Source: UBA5189 sp040389445
GTDB lineage: Bacteria > Chloroflexota > Limnocylindria > Limnocylindrales > CSP1-4
Direction: 5' to 3'
Length of the DNA stretch: 64,000 nt
Assembly (NCBI GenBank): GCA_040389445.1
Contig: JAZJZX010000013.1
Span: forward strand, 186,001 to 250,000
A program made the translations under genes and the position numbers. Shown one piece after another: positions 25,073 to 32,829 of the stretch. The notes under the pieces were generated by a model. It worked only from the letters and a program-made list of their open reading frames with translations, was not told where the DNA came from and searched no databases. Position 1 is the first letter of the stretch. The number at the start of each line of letters is the position of its first letter.

Positions 25073-27331
25073 TCAGGGAGCCGGTGAGGCCGGCCCGGAC
25101 GGCGCGGCGGTGCTCGATCCAGCGGGCGAGGCCGAGGGGGCCGGGCCGCTCGTGGGCTCCAGAACCGCGCGGTGCAGGCCCGTGGCGGTGATCCAGACCA
25201 CCGAATCCGCGGCGTCCCCGATGGCGGGCTCGATGTACCACCCGCGCACGTCGACCCAGCCCCTGCTCCCGGCGGCGAGCCGGAATTGTTCAAGGTATTC
25301 GCCCTTGGCCTTCGAGAAGGCGACGATGCGAGTGTTGGCGGCATCGAAGCCGTAGATCCGGCCGGTTCGTCGCTCGGACCCGGACATGACGGTCGTGAAC
25401 GACGTCTTCGGCCTGAGCACGACATCGGGGAGGGCCGCCGATTGCCAGCCGTCGGTGGTGCCGCCGACGACGCGCAGGATGGCGCCGTTGTCGCAGATCC
25501 AGATGTCGCCGTCGATGAACAGGCTCGTGATCCCGTCGACGGGGCGCGGGGTCGTGAGCCGCTTGCTCGGCGGAGCCGGGAAGCCGCTTCCGTCCGCGGC
25601 CGGAGCATAGGCAAGGATCTCCTGTTCGGACGGATCCACGATGTACAGGTTGTACAGGCCGGCCGACGCGTCACGGACGAATGTCCCCATGGCCAGCAGG
25701 TCGTCACCCCATTCGGCGGCGCCGATCACCTTGACCCTGGTGGTGGTCCCCTTGCCCGTGGCGTCGGCTGGTCGCCAGCGCCAGAGCACGTTCCTGGCGT
25801 CGAGGATCAGGAGGTCCGGCCCCCCGGCCGACAGCAGTCGGGGGGCGGCCTCCGTCGCGCCGGCGGCCTTGGTGCCCTCCCGATAGATGGCGACCGCGGT
25901 GAGATCGGTCAGGTCGATCCGGTACACCGAGGCGGTCGCCCGATCCATGACGTACGGGGCCCCATCCGGGCCGCGTACCAGGCTCGTCAGGGCCACCCCC
26001 AGGTCGGCCGGGAAGGTGAACACCTCCACCGGCGTCACGTCGACCACGCCGTAGAGTCGATCGAGGCCGGCGACCGCCTGGGTCCGAAGAGGGGTGATGA
26101 CGCCGGCCACGATCCCGGCCGCCGAGGCGCGATCAAGCTGGACGAGCGTGTCGGCCAGGAGCCGTTCGGCCGTCCTTGGGTCGTTGACGACCAGGTTCAC
26201 GCCCGGCCCGAAGACCCGGTCGAGGTTCTTCCTGGCCAGCTCAAGCGCCTGCTGGCCCACTTCAGCGGAGGCGATGACCGTCCCGGGCGACTCGCGACCG
26301 CCGAGCAGCGAGACCCCGATCCCCAGGGAGCCCGCCACCACCACGAGGGCGAGCACCGCAACGGCCGCTCGCCGCTGCGTCTCCCGACGTGCGCCCATCG
26401 AGGTGACCCGACGCTGCGCTGGGCGTCGCGCGGGCATCGCGTCCTGGATGCGCCCGAGCAGGCGACCAAGAACGCCGCCGGCTGCCGATCGGGCACGCCG
26501 CGCGCCGGCCTGGGCTGCCGCCACGCCATCGCTGACCGTGTCCGCCAGCGGAATGGGCGACCGGTCGGGGGCCCCGGCCAGGGGTTCGAGGGGCTTGACG
26601 GCAACCAGCCTTCGTCCGGAACGGACCGTCGTCAGTTCGGCCACTTCCAGGATGAGACCGCCATCGCTGCCGGAGCCGCCGAGCTCGGCGAACCGCCTCG
26701 TGAGGTGCTCAAGGGCCGGCTGCGGATGAAGCGTCACCAGGGCGTCCTTCAGCTCGTCCGGGCCGAGTTGGCGCATGAGGTTCGGTGAAACGAGGACGAG
26801 CTGGTCTCCCAGGCCGATTTCGCCGCGCCAGACCTCCGGCTCCAGATCGGCCGTGGGGAGGCCGCGCTCCCGATCCGGGTCCGGAAGGGTGCTGAGGCGC
26901 GCGCCACGGCTCAGGTAGGCCTCCGCGGGGCCCACGGTGGCAACGTACAGCTCGTGGTCCCGGACGACGGCGATCGCCACGCCGATCGGTGCCGACGCGC
27001 CCGTTCCGCTCGCGCCTCCGCTCCCGAGGGCGGTCCGTTCCCGGGCGTGAGCAAGGCGCTTGTTGGCCGCCAGGATCGCCTTGATCAGGCAGACCCGGAT
27101 ACCGGCCGATTCGTCGTAGTAGTACTCATGCCTGATCACGTCGGCCACGAGGCGGGTGGCCTCTCGGGCCTTCGGGCCGGCCACCATCGAGGTGACGAGC
27201 AGGTAGAGCTGACCCTTCGATCGAGCACGTGAGCCGACGGTGGGCTCGACGACCACGGCCGTGTCCGGCGAGTCGGGCTGGCGATCTTGGTCGGCGAGGA
27301 CGCCGAGTTTCATCTGGAACCGGGGGGGCAT
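25073..27331 (-). CDS. PP2C-like pseudophosphatase with membrane anchor and extracellular propeller-like domain
   Basis: Residues about 20-250 follow the PP2C layout (YLLVTSMVAGPKAREATRLV, an aN-type helix AANKRLAHARER, ELYVATVGPAEAYLSRG, then GDQLVLVSPNLMR). The metal-binding positions are altered: the expected DGMGG is TSMVAGP and GDSR is GPAE. One apparent membrane helix follows at about 323-345 (AAVAVLALVVVAGSLGIGV). The outer part (about 440-740) has repeated strands such as PYVMDRATASVYRID and DGDIWICDNGAILRV, suggesting a beta-propeller, and ends in a Ser/Pro-rich tail. A catalytically dead phosphatase domain used for sensing or scaffolding is inferred. It follows dciA by 70 bases. An internal ATG at 27313 is an alternative start. 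Confidence 0.65.
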   Translation of the reverse strand: MPPRFQMKLGVLADQDRQPDSPDTAVVVEPTVGSRARSKGQLYLLVTSMVAGPKAREATRLVADVIRHEYYYDESAGIRVCLIKAILAANKRLAHARERTALGSGGASGTGASAPIGVAIAVVRDHELYVATVGPAEAYLSRGARLSTLPDPDRERGLPTADLEPEVWRGEIGLGDQLVLVSPNLMRQLGPDELKDALVTLHPQPALEHLTRRFAELGGSGSDGGLILEVAELTTVRSGRRLVAVKPLEPLAGAPDRSPIPLADTVSDGVAAAQAGARRARSAAGGVLGRLLGRIQDAMPARRPAQRRVTSMGARRETQRRAAVAVLALVVVAGSLGIGVSLLGGRESPGTVIASAEVGQQALELARKNLDRVFGPGVNLVVNDPRTAERLLADTLVQLDRASAAGIVAGVITPLRTQAVAGLDRLYGVVDVTPVEVFTFPADLGVALTSLVRGPDGAPYVMDRATASVYRIDLTDLTAVAIYREGTKAAGATEAAPRLLSAGGPDLLILDARNVLWRWRPADATGKGTTTRVKVIGAAEWGDDLLAMGTFVRDASAGLYNLYIVDPSEQEILAYAPAADGSGFPAPPSKRLTTPRPVDGITSLFIDGDIWICDNGAILRVVGGTTDGWQSAALPDVVLRPKTSFTTVMSGSERRTGRIYGFDAANTRIVAFSKAKGEYLEQFRLAAGSRGWVDVRGWYIEPAIGDAADSVVWITATGLHRAVLEPTSGPAPSASPAGSSTAAPSGPASPAP

Positions 27332-27401
27332 GCGAGCCTCTGCCAGGGTCAGGGCGGTTGGCCGGGCGGGGATTATCGCACGAGATCGATGGTCGTCGAC
27401 C

Positions 27402-27746
27402 TCACCGAGACGACCTGCCCCCGTGGACCGTGACGCGCAGCTCGGTCACGGGAGCGCCGCCGGGCGCAATTCGGAATGCGGCGATCAGGATTCGAGACTG
27501 GAGCCGCAACTCCTGTGCGACGATCGGTGCGTCCGCCTCAACCACGAGGACGTCCCCATCGACGCGGACCGCCCGACATGCCCCGTGGGCGGCGGGCGCG
27601 CGTTCCGCGACGAGCGCATCGAAGGTCGCCACCAATCGGGCGCGCCGGAGCTCATCCGTGAGACCGAGGTGCGCCGCCGCTCCGGGGATCAGGTCGCCGA
27701 TCCGGGACATCGGGCGGCGGCGGCGGCGCTCGGGTTCATCGGTCAC
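27402..27746 (-). CDS. dciA: DciA-like protein (DUF721), putative helicase-loading factor
   Basis: The 114-residue protein matches DUF721: MSRIGDLIPGAAAHLGL at about residues 13-29, then an alpha helical stretch with VAERAPAAHGACRAVRVDGDVLVVEADAPIVAQEL split by short turns, ending LRVTVHGG. DciA proteins load or assist the replicative helicase DnaB and are often encoded beside recF. The ATG overlaps the recF stop by 4 bases, so dnaN-recF-dciA form a coupled set. The symbol is assigned from family and position, and the sequence is weakly conserved. Confidence 0.75.
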   Translation of the reverse strand: MTDEPERRRRRPMSRIGDLIPGAAAHLGLTDELRRARLVATFDALVAERAPAAHGACRAVRVDGDVLVVEADAPIVAQELRLQSRILIAAFRIAPGGAPVTELRVTVHGGRSSR

Positions 27747-28954
27747 GGTAGGCCCGCCCTGGAGGGTCCGGAGATGGTCGCTCCCCGGGCTGCCGGCGAA
27801 GGGCCGCCACGGGTCGCCGCCGATTCCGCGGCCGAGGTGGGGCCGTCTGTGTTCGCCTCAACACGCCAGGTGTCGGCGATGGCCAGGAGCGCAGGATCGA
27901 GGTCGTCCAGTGTTGTCGTCGTCACGAACGCCTGGGGCAGGGCCGCGATCCGTCGGACGAGATGCGAGCGACGATCGGGATCGAGCTCGGAGAACACGTC
28001 GTCCAGGAGCAGGAGGGGTGGTCGACCGTCGAGCATGGTCAGAAGGTCGAGCTCCGCCAGCTTGAAGGCAAGGATCGCCGTCCGCTGCTGGCCGCGTGAG
28101 GCAAAGCCCGCCAGGTTTCGCTCGTCGAGCACGAACGACAGGTCGTCCCGGTGCGGTCCCACGACCGTCGCGCCGTTCCAGGCCTCCTTCTCGGCCGTCT
28201 CCGCCAAGCGTCGCTCGAGCGCCGCACGGGGTGTCTCATCGCCCCGGCGTGGGGCATTGGTCTCGTAGTGCAGGCTGAGCGGAGCCCGGGCTGCCTCTTC
28301 CGGGGCAATCTCGGCGTGTGCCGCCGCAAGTGGCGCAGCCAGCTCATCCAGCACCGCAAGGCGGGATGCCACGACCTCGCCACCTGCGTCGAGGAAGGGT
28401 TTGTCCCAGTAGCGGAGCTGCGCTGGATCGGCCGACCCTTCCCGGATGGCCCGGAGCAGGCCGTTCCGCTGCTGCAGGGCGCGGGTGTAGGTCGCGAGGG
28501 CCGAGCCGTACGCCGGAAATCGGCCGGTGGCGATTCGGTCGAGGGCCGCCCGTCGAAGCGACGGCGTGCCGGCGATCAACAGCATCTCCTCGGGGGCGAA
28601 GACCACGACACGAAGGACACCACCAAGCGAGGCCGCTCGGCGGGGCACACCGTTGACGCGAATGCGCTTGCGGGCGCCGCCCGCGGCCTGGACGCTGCCG
28701 GCGCGGACGAGCGTTATGTCGAGTTCGTCGGTGCCCACGACGCCCTCGATCCGCGCGACATCCGCACCCCAGCGGATCAGGTCGTTGTCTGCGCTCGCTC
28801 GGTGCGAGTGCCCCCAGGCGAGCACGATGACCGCTTCGAGCAGGCTCGTCTTGCCGGCGGCATTGGGGCCCCACAGGAGCTGCGGCCCGGGCCCGAACCG
28901 GGCGTGGAGGTCCGTGTACCCGCGCAGATCGGTCAGGCGTACGGACGAAAGCGT
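27743..28954 (-). CDS. recF: DNA replication/repair protein RecF with non-canonical start
   Basis: Walker A is LWGPNAAGKTSLLEAVIVLA (about residues 26-45), the signature is SRGQQRTAILAFKLAE (about 295), and Walker B is LLLLDDVFSELDP (about 318-330), the standard RecF SMC-like ATPase. RecF loads RecA onto gapped DNA. The N-terminus LSSVRLTDLRGYTDL aligns with the usual RecF start, yet no ATG, GTG or TTG exists in frame near it. ACG at 28954 has AGAGG 5 bases upstream and gives a family-like N-terminus; CTG at 28936 is an alternative. The start given here is therefore tentative. It follows dnaN by 8 bases. Confidence 0.88.
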   Translation of the reverse strand, partial: TLSSVRLTDLRGYTDLHARFGPGPQLLWGPNAAGKTSLLEAVIVLAWGHSHRASADNDLIRWGADVARIEGVVGTDELDITLVRAGSVQAAGGARKRIRVNGVPRRAASLGGVLRVVVFAPEEMLLIAGTPSLRRAALDRIATGRFPAYGSALATYTRALQQRNGLLRAIREGSADPAQLRYWDKPFLDAGGEVVASRLAVLDELAAPLAAAHAEIAPEEAARAPLSLHYETNAPRRGDETPRAALERRLAETAEKEAWNGATVVGPHRDDLSFVLDERNLAGFASRGQQRTAILAFKLAELDLLTMLDGRPPLLLLDDVFSELDPDRRSHLVRRIAALPQAFVTTTTLDDLDPALLAIADTWRVEANTDGPTSAAESAATRGGPSPAARGATISGPSRAGLP

Positions 28955-28962
28955 GGCGGCCT

Positions 28963-30081
28963 CTAGGAGGTCGTGCGGACGGGCATGACCACGTGGACGT
29001 ACTGGTCGTCCCCGATCGGCCTGAAGACTCCCGGCGCCAACGGCCCCTGGAGCTCGAGGGCGAACTGATCCGCGGTGACGTTGGTCAGGACATCGGCGAG
29101 GTACTTGGCGTTGAAGGCAATCGTCGTCCCGTCCCCCTCGACGCTGGCTTCCACCTGGCCGACGTGATCGCCGATCTCGGCGTTCGCGCTCACGGTGATG
29201 CCCGCCTCCGCGCCGGCGCCGATCTGGAGCTTCACGATGTTCGCTGATTCGTGGGCAATCAGGGCGGCCGGACGGACGGCCCGGAGGAGTTCCTCGCGAT
29301 CGAGAATGGCGCGAGTGGTGTGCGTCTGCGGCATGACCGACTGATAGTTCGGGAACTGGCCGTCGATCAGCCTGCTGACGAGATCGACGCCCTCGAGATG
29401 GAACAGGATCTGATTGCGGGCCTGGGCGAGCACGATCTCGACGGGTGCGTCGCTGTCGGAGAGGACGCGCATGAGCTCGGTCAGGGCGCGGGCCGGGACC
29501 ACGACGCTGGTCTCGGCGACGGAGTCCAGCATCGGGATCGTCTTGACGGCGATCCGGTAGTTGTCGGCGGCGGCGAGGGTCACCGTTTCGCCCTCGAACC
29601 GGCAGAGGACGCCGGTCAGGATGGGCCTCGCTTCGTCCGTCGCAGCGGCGAACGCCGTCTCCTCCAGGGCTCGTCGGAGAATGTTCTGCGCAATTCTCGT
29701 GGTCGGCCGCTCCCCGGTGGTCTGGATGGCCGGAAATTCCTCGGCATCGATGCCCTTGAGGTGAGACTCGAAGCGCCCACACCGCAGGTCGAGCGTTTCG
29801 CCGGACCCGAGCTCGAGGTCGATCCGGTCGCCTCCCTGGAGGGAGTTCACGAGATCCGTGAGGAGCTTCGCCGGCACGGTCGTCGCACCATCCGCCTCGA
29901 TCTTTCCGGGCACCCAGTAGGTGATGCCGATTTCGAGGTTCGTGGCCGTGAGCTTCAGTCCGGCGTCCTCGGTCCGGAGAAGCACGTTGGCGAGCACCGG
30001 CAGCGTGCTGCGGGTTGATACGGCACGGCTGACCACGGACAGGCCGCGTGCCAGGTTCTCCTGCATGACCGAGAGCTTCAC
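28963..30081 (-). CDS. dnaN: DNA polymerase III subunit beta (sliding clamp)
   Basis: The 372-residue protein starts with the typical VKLSVMQENLARGLSVVSRA (GTG at 30081, six codons inside the longest frame). It continues with AEEFPAIQ, DEARPILTGVL, ADNYRIAVK, LIDGQFPNYQSVMPQ and a C-terminal YVHVVMPVRTTS. The three-domain DnaN clamp tethers the replicative polymerase and repair enzymes to DNA. It lies downstream of the likely origin and dnaA, in the classical dnaA-dnaN-recF order. The C-terminal 'MPVR' matches the family ending MPMR. Confidence 0.97.
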   Translation of the reverse strand: MKLSVMQENLARGLSVVSRAVSTRSTLPVLANVLLRTEDAGLKLTATNLEIGITYWVPGKIEADGATTVPAKLLTDLVNSLQGGDRIDLELGSGETLDLRCGRFESHLKGIDAEEFPAIQTTGERPTTRIAQNILRRALEETAFAAATDEARPILTGVLCRFEGETVTLAAADNYRIAVKTIPMLDSVAETSVVVPARALTELMRVLSDSDAPVEIVLAQARNQILFHLEGVDLVSRLIDGQFPNYQSVMPQTHTTRAILDREELLRAVRPAALIAHESANIVKLQIGAGAEAGITVSANAEIGDHVGQVEASVEGDGTTIAFNAKYLADVLTNVTADQFALELQGPLAPGVFRPIGDDQYVHVVMPVRTTS

Positions 30082-30385
30082 GTGGGGTCCACTCCACAAC
30101 GACGGGTGCGATGAGGTACGAACGAGCCGACGAGCTATGGCCTAGATGGTAACCGGCCGGTCGGCCGGAGCGGGCCGGCAACACCGAGGATCGACTCAGG
30201 CCCATCGATCCTGGCTGGATGTGTATCTTCCTTCATTCTCTGGAGCCCGTCATCATCATCATCACGGTGTGGGCGGCGTGGAGAGCCGCGCTCCGGCCCG
30301 ATCAGCACGGCCGTGCACCAGGGGGGCCGTCCTGTTGATGAGTGCTCCGATTCCGTGCCTCCGTCCGGGATACGCTCGCGTTCCC

Positions 30386-30394
30386 TGTGGACAG
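30386..30394 (-). promoter_or_regulatory. DnaA box
   Basis: TGTGGACAG on the plus strand, i.e. CTGTCCACA on the minus strand, one mismatch from TTGTCCACA. It shares this exact 9-mer with two boxes about 100 bases away. Confidence 0.6.
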
Positions 30395-30490
30395 CCCGGC
30401 GCATCGAGGCCGGCCGTGTCCCGCCCCGTCCACCACGGACTGCGGCCTGGTCCGCACGTCGGAGCGATTACCGAACCGTCGCCGGGCCGG

Positions 30491-30499
30491 CTGTCCACA
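30491..30499 (+). promoter_or_regulatory. DnaA box
   Basis: CTGTCCACA, identical to the other two boxes in this spacer; the next copy starts 22 bases downstream, about two helical turns, on the same strand. Confidence 0.6.
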
Positions 30500-30512
30500 C
30501 CACACCGCGCAA

Positions 30513-30521
30513 CTGTCCACA
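30513..30521 (+). promoter_or_regulatory. DnaA box
   Basis: CTGTCCACA, the third copy, on the same strand and about two helical turns from the box at 30491. Such phasing is compatible with cooperative DnaA binding. Confidence 0.6.
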
Positions 30522-30594
30522 GCGCGGGCCGCGCAGCACCGAACGGGCCGGCAGTTCTCGGGCCGGCCGACGGGAGCCGGGTGGGATTCGGGCC

Positions 30595-30625
30595 GATCAG
30601 CGCGCCGGCCGATCAGCGCGCCGGC
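30595..30625 (+). repeat. Tandem 16-base repeat at the dnaA end of the origin region
   Basis: GATCAGCGCGCCGGCC (30595-30610) is followed directly by GATCAGCGCGCCGGC (30611-30625), 39 bases from the dnaA stop. Each unit contains a GATC and the GGCGCGCC-like palindromic core. It may be an origin iteron or part of dnaA transcription termination. Confidence 0.6.
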
Positions 30626-30664
30626 AGATCCTGGCGCCGGCCGGCGGGAAGCGGGGATGGCCCC

Positions 30665-32056
30665 TCAGTCCGAGTAGATGAGCTCGCGTACGGCGGAGAT
30701 CTCTCGCCGGAGCTCGTCGTTGGCGCTCGTCTCGCGGGTGATCTTGTCGCATGCGTGCAGGACCGTCGAATGATCCCGGCCACCGAGCTCGGCGCCGATC
30801 CGCAGCAACGAGACATCGGTCTCGGCGCGCATCAGGAACATGGCGATCTGGCGCGGCATGACGATCGCCTTGTCGCGCTTCTGGCCCTTGAGGGCATCGA
30901 GCCCCACGCCGTAGTAGTCGGACACGGCCTTGACGATGCGTTCGGGTGTGATCTGGCGCTTCTTCGGGTTGTACAGGACGTTGCTCAGGACCGCCTGGGC
31001 GAGCTCGATCGAAATCGGCATGGCGCCCATCGAGGCGTAGGCGACGATTCGATTGAGGGCGCCCTCGAGTTCGCGAATGTTGCTGACGACCTTGCGAGCG
31101 ATGAATTCGATCACATCGGAGGTGATCGGCACGGAGCCCTCTTCGGCCTTGGCCCGGAGGATCGCGATACGCGTCTCGAGGTCCGGCGCCGTCAGGTCGG
31201 CGATCAGGCCCCACTCGAACCGGCTCCGGAGCCGCTCCTCGAGGGTGAGAATCCCCTTCGGCGGTCGATCCGAGCTCAGAACGATCTGCTTGCCGTCCTC
31301 GTGGATGGTGTTGAACGTATGGAAGAACTCTTCCTGTGTCCGCTCCTTGTCCGCAATGAACTGGATGTCGTCGATAAGGAGCAGGTCGATCCGCCGATAT
31401 CGGGCGCGGAACTCGTCGATCTTCCCTTGCTGGATCGAGGTGATGAACTCGTTGGTGAACTTCTCCGACGTGGCATAGACGACCCGCTTCCGAGGGAACT
31501 TCGCCATCACCTGGTTGCCGATCGCATGCATCAGGTGGGTCTTGCCGAGACCCACCCCGCCGTACAGGAAGAGCGGGTTGTAGGCGTGGCCCGGACGTTC
31601 GGCCACGGACAGGCTGGCTGCGTGGGCGAGGCGATTGGCCGATCCGACGATGAAATTCGCAAAGGTGTATCGGGGATTGAGGTTGGTGGAACCACCTTCG
31701 CCGCCGACCCGCGTTGCCTCGACACGCACGTGCTGCGAGCTGGGCGTGGCGATCGGGCGCTCCGGCTGCGGAGCCGCACTGGCAGCCTCGCTCTCCGCGG
31801 CGGCCTCGGGTGCGGTGCCGACCACGAACTCCACCTGGACGCTGTAGCCGACGATGCGGGCAAGGGTCTGCGAGATCAGCGACCGGTAGCGGCTCTCGAG
31901 CCAATCCTTGGCGAAGCCGTTGGGGACGGCGATTCGGAATCGGTTGTCGTCCACGTCGACGAGCGTGGTCTCACGGAGCCAGGTCTCGAAGTTCGCCGGG
32001 GAAAGCGAAACCTGAAGCTCCCCGAGAGCGGCGCGCCAGACCTGCTTCGCATCCAT
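30665..32056 (-). CDS. dnaA: Chromosomal replication initiator protein DnaA
   Basis: The 463-residue protein has domain I from the start (MDAKQVWRAALGELQ), a linker rich in Ala/Glu/Pro (about 85-125), and an AAA+ domain. Walker A is GGVGLGKTHLMHAIGN (about 160-175) and Walker B LLLIDDIQFIADK (about 223-235). The domain IV DNA-binding signature is LGGRDHSTVLHACDKI near the C-terminus. TYTFANFIVG-like motif RYTFANFIVGSANR precedes domain III. ATG at 32056 was chosen because everything upstream in frame lacks homology. DnaA-ATP melts oriC; its own gene lies next to the candidate origin. Expression is probably driven by the promoter at 32274-32302. Confidence 0.97.
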   Translation of the reverse strand: MDAKQVWRAALGELQVSLSPANFETWLRETTLVDVDDNRFRIAVPNGFAKDWLESRYRSLISQTLARIVGYSVQVEFVVGTAPEAAAESEAASAAPQPERPIATPSSQHVRVEATRVGGEGGSTNLNPRYTFANFIVGSANRLAHAASLSVAERPGHAYNPLFLYGGVGLGKTHLMHAIGNQVMAKFPRKRVVYATSEKFTNEFITSIQQGKIDEFRARYRRIDLLLIDDIQFIADKERTQEEFFHTFNTIHEDGKQIVLSSDRPPKGILTLEERLRSRFEWGLIADLTAPDLETRIAILRAKAEEGSVPITSDVIEFIARKVVSNIRELEGALNRIVAYASMGAMPISIELAQAVLSNVLYNPKKRQITPERIVKAVSDYYGVGLDALKGQKRDKAIVMPRQIAMFLMRAETDVSLLRIGAELGGRDHSTVLHACDKITRETSANDELRREISAVRELIYSD

Positions 32057-32130
32057 TCGTCGATGACGGCTCACTGAGGAAACTTGCGATGGACCGGCGA
32101 TCGGCAGGCCGCTCAGGGGAGCGCGGCCGC

Positions 32131-32182
32131 GGCGCCACGGGAGTAACCAGAACTGCCGGCGCCGACGTTGGCGCCACGGGAG
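32131..32182. repeat. Direct repeat pair upstream of dnaA
   Basis: GGCGCCACGGGAG occurs at 32131-32143 and 32170-32182, 39 bases apart, each followed by an A-rich half (TAACC and CAAAA). GGCGCC is itself a palindrome, and CCGGCGCCGAC / GCGGCGCCGAC also repeats around them. Position in the untranslated leader of dnaA suggests a regulatory function. Confidence 0.5.
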
Positions 32183-32225
32183 CAAAACCTGAACCGCGGC
32201 GCCGACCTCCGGCCGGCTCCGAACC

Positions 32226-32241
32226 CGGTCACCGGTGACCG
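32226..32241. promoter_or_regulatory. 16-base perfect palindrome in the dnaA leader
   Basis: CGGTCACCGGTGACCG is a perfect 16-base palindrome situated between the proposed dnaA promoter and the dnaA start. It could bind a dimeric regulator or form a hairpin in the mRNA leader. Confidence 0.5.
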
Positions 32242-32273
32242 CGATGAGTGCGGTCGGGTGGCGAGGGTTTCGA

Positions 32274-32302
32274 AAGATAGCACCGCTCCACGGGGCACGC
32301 AA
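32274..32302 (-). promoter_or_regulatory. Candidate dnaA promoter
   Basis: On the minus strand TTGCGT (32302-32297), a 17-base spacer and TATCTT (32279-32274) resemble a sigma-70 promoter. This implies a leader of about 210 bases containing the palindrome and direct repeats before the dnaA ATG. Confidence 0.4.
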
Positions 32303-32312
32303 CGCGATTTCG

Positions 32313-32333
32313 CGATACTCCTGGGGAGTATCG
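32313..32333. repeat. Perfect inverted repeat between the divergent dnaA and rpmH promoters
   Basis: CGATACTCC (32313-32321), a TGG loop, and GGAGTATCG (32325-32333) form a perfect 9-base dyad. It is not GC-rich and has no T-tract, so an operator is more likely than a terminator. It lies just upstream of the proposed dnaA -35. Confidence 0.55.
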
Positions 32334-32514
32334 TTGCATGACGGCCCGGTGGGCCGCCGGCGACCGTGGGGCCGGGCCTTCGTCCTCCGCCCTGCGCCCG
32401 ACGCGCGGGGCCGCTCCGCCACCCCGCCAGGCCCCGAAACATCCGCACCCCGGCCGAATACCGCGCCTCCGTCGGCGTCAATCCGTAACGGGCGTACTGA
32501 ACGAGTTCCTGCGT

Positions 32515-32544
32515 TTGACACCCGTTCGGGGGCCAGCCTATCAT
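32515..32544 (+). promoter_or_regulatory. Strong sigma-70-like promoter of rpmH operon
   Basis: TTGACA (32515-32520) is a perfect -35, followed after 18 bases by TATCAT (32539-32544), five of six matching. Transcription would begin near 32551, about 110 bases before rpmH, and right before a stable hairpin. Confidence 0.7.
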
Positions 32545-32556
32545 CCCCCGGACGAA

Positions 32557-32604
32557 GAACGCGCCATGCGCCGCTGGGCGCTGGGCGCGTTCGTGTGCCT
32601 CTAG
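32557..32604 (+). promoter_or_regulatory. rpmH leader hairpin with overlapping 12-codon upstream frame
   Basis: GAACGCGCC (32557-32565) pairs perfectly with GGCGCGTTC (32584-32592), with an inner GCGCC/GGCGC stem. The hairpin would sit at the 5' end of the rpmH mRNA. An ATG at 32566 opens a 12-residue frame MRRWALGAFVCL ending with TAG at 32602-32604. No clear Shine-Dalgarno precedes it, so translation is doubtful. It could protect the mRNA end or regulate L34 synthesis. Confidence 0.5.
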
Positions 32605-32662
32605 GGGTCATGCGAATTGACCAAGCCCCGAGGCTTGATGGAGAGGATCCCGCGCAGTCCCG

Positions 32663-32797
32663 ATGAAGCAGACCTTTCAGCCCAAGAAGCGCCATCGCGC
32701 CAAGGAGCACGGCTTCCGCGCCCGGATGAAGTCCTCGGGCGGCCGCCGCGTTCTGGCCGCTCGGCGGGCTCGCGGTCGAAAGCGCCTGACGGCCTGA
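32663..32797 (+). CDS. rpmH: 50S ribosomal protein L34
   Basis: The short frame encodes 44 residues, beginning MKQTFQPKKRHRAKEHGFRA and continuing with RMKSSGGRRVLAARRARGRK. This is the full L34 consensus (TxQPkkrrR...HGFRxRMxtxxGrxvLxxRRxkGRxxL). It is highly basic and sits directly before rnpA, as in nearly all bacteria. A GGAGAGG lies about 20 bases upstream of the ATG. L34 binds 23S rRNA near the exit-tunnel face of the large subunit. Confidence 0.97.
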   Translation: MKQTFQPKKRHRAKEHGFRARMKSSGGRRVLAARRARGRKRLTA

Positions 32798-32829
32798 CGA
32801 GCGGGCGCGCCCACTGCCGGTCGCGCATC

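Larger units (their letters stand above)
30082..30664. other. Candidate replication origin (oriC) in the dnaA-dnaN spacer
   Basis: The 583-base gene-free stretch between dnaA and dnaN holds three copies of CTGTCCACA (30386-30394 on the minus strand; 30491-30499 and 30513-30521 on the plus strand). Each differs in one base from the high-GC DnaA box TTGTCCACA. A relatively AT-rich patch with CATCATCATCATCAC lies at 30220-30265. A 16-base direct repeat is at 30595-30625 and a GC palindrome at 30153-30168 (CCGGCCGGTCGGCCGG). The dnaA-dnaN gap is the usual oriC position in many phyla. No coding frame here is convincing. Confidence 0.65.

Noticed and set aside
28966..30205. Fusion of recF with an upstream dnaN-overlapping frame
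   Set aside because: The upstream part is a shifted reading of dnaN; only the residues after the dnaN stop match RecF.
30251..30265. CATCATCATCATCAC as an engineered polyhistidine-like tag or microsatellite
   Set aside because: A short run in the origin spacer with no coding context; more likely a locally AT-richer patch of the origin.
30146..32077. Long plus-strand frame opposite dnaA
   Set aside because: It mirrors DnaA on the other strand and covers the origin region; no conserved motif.
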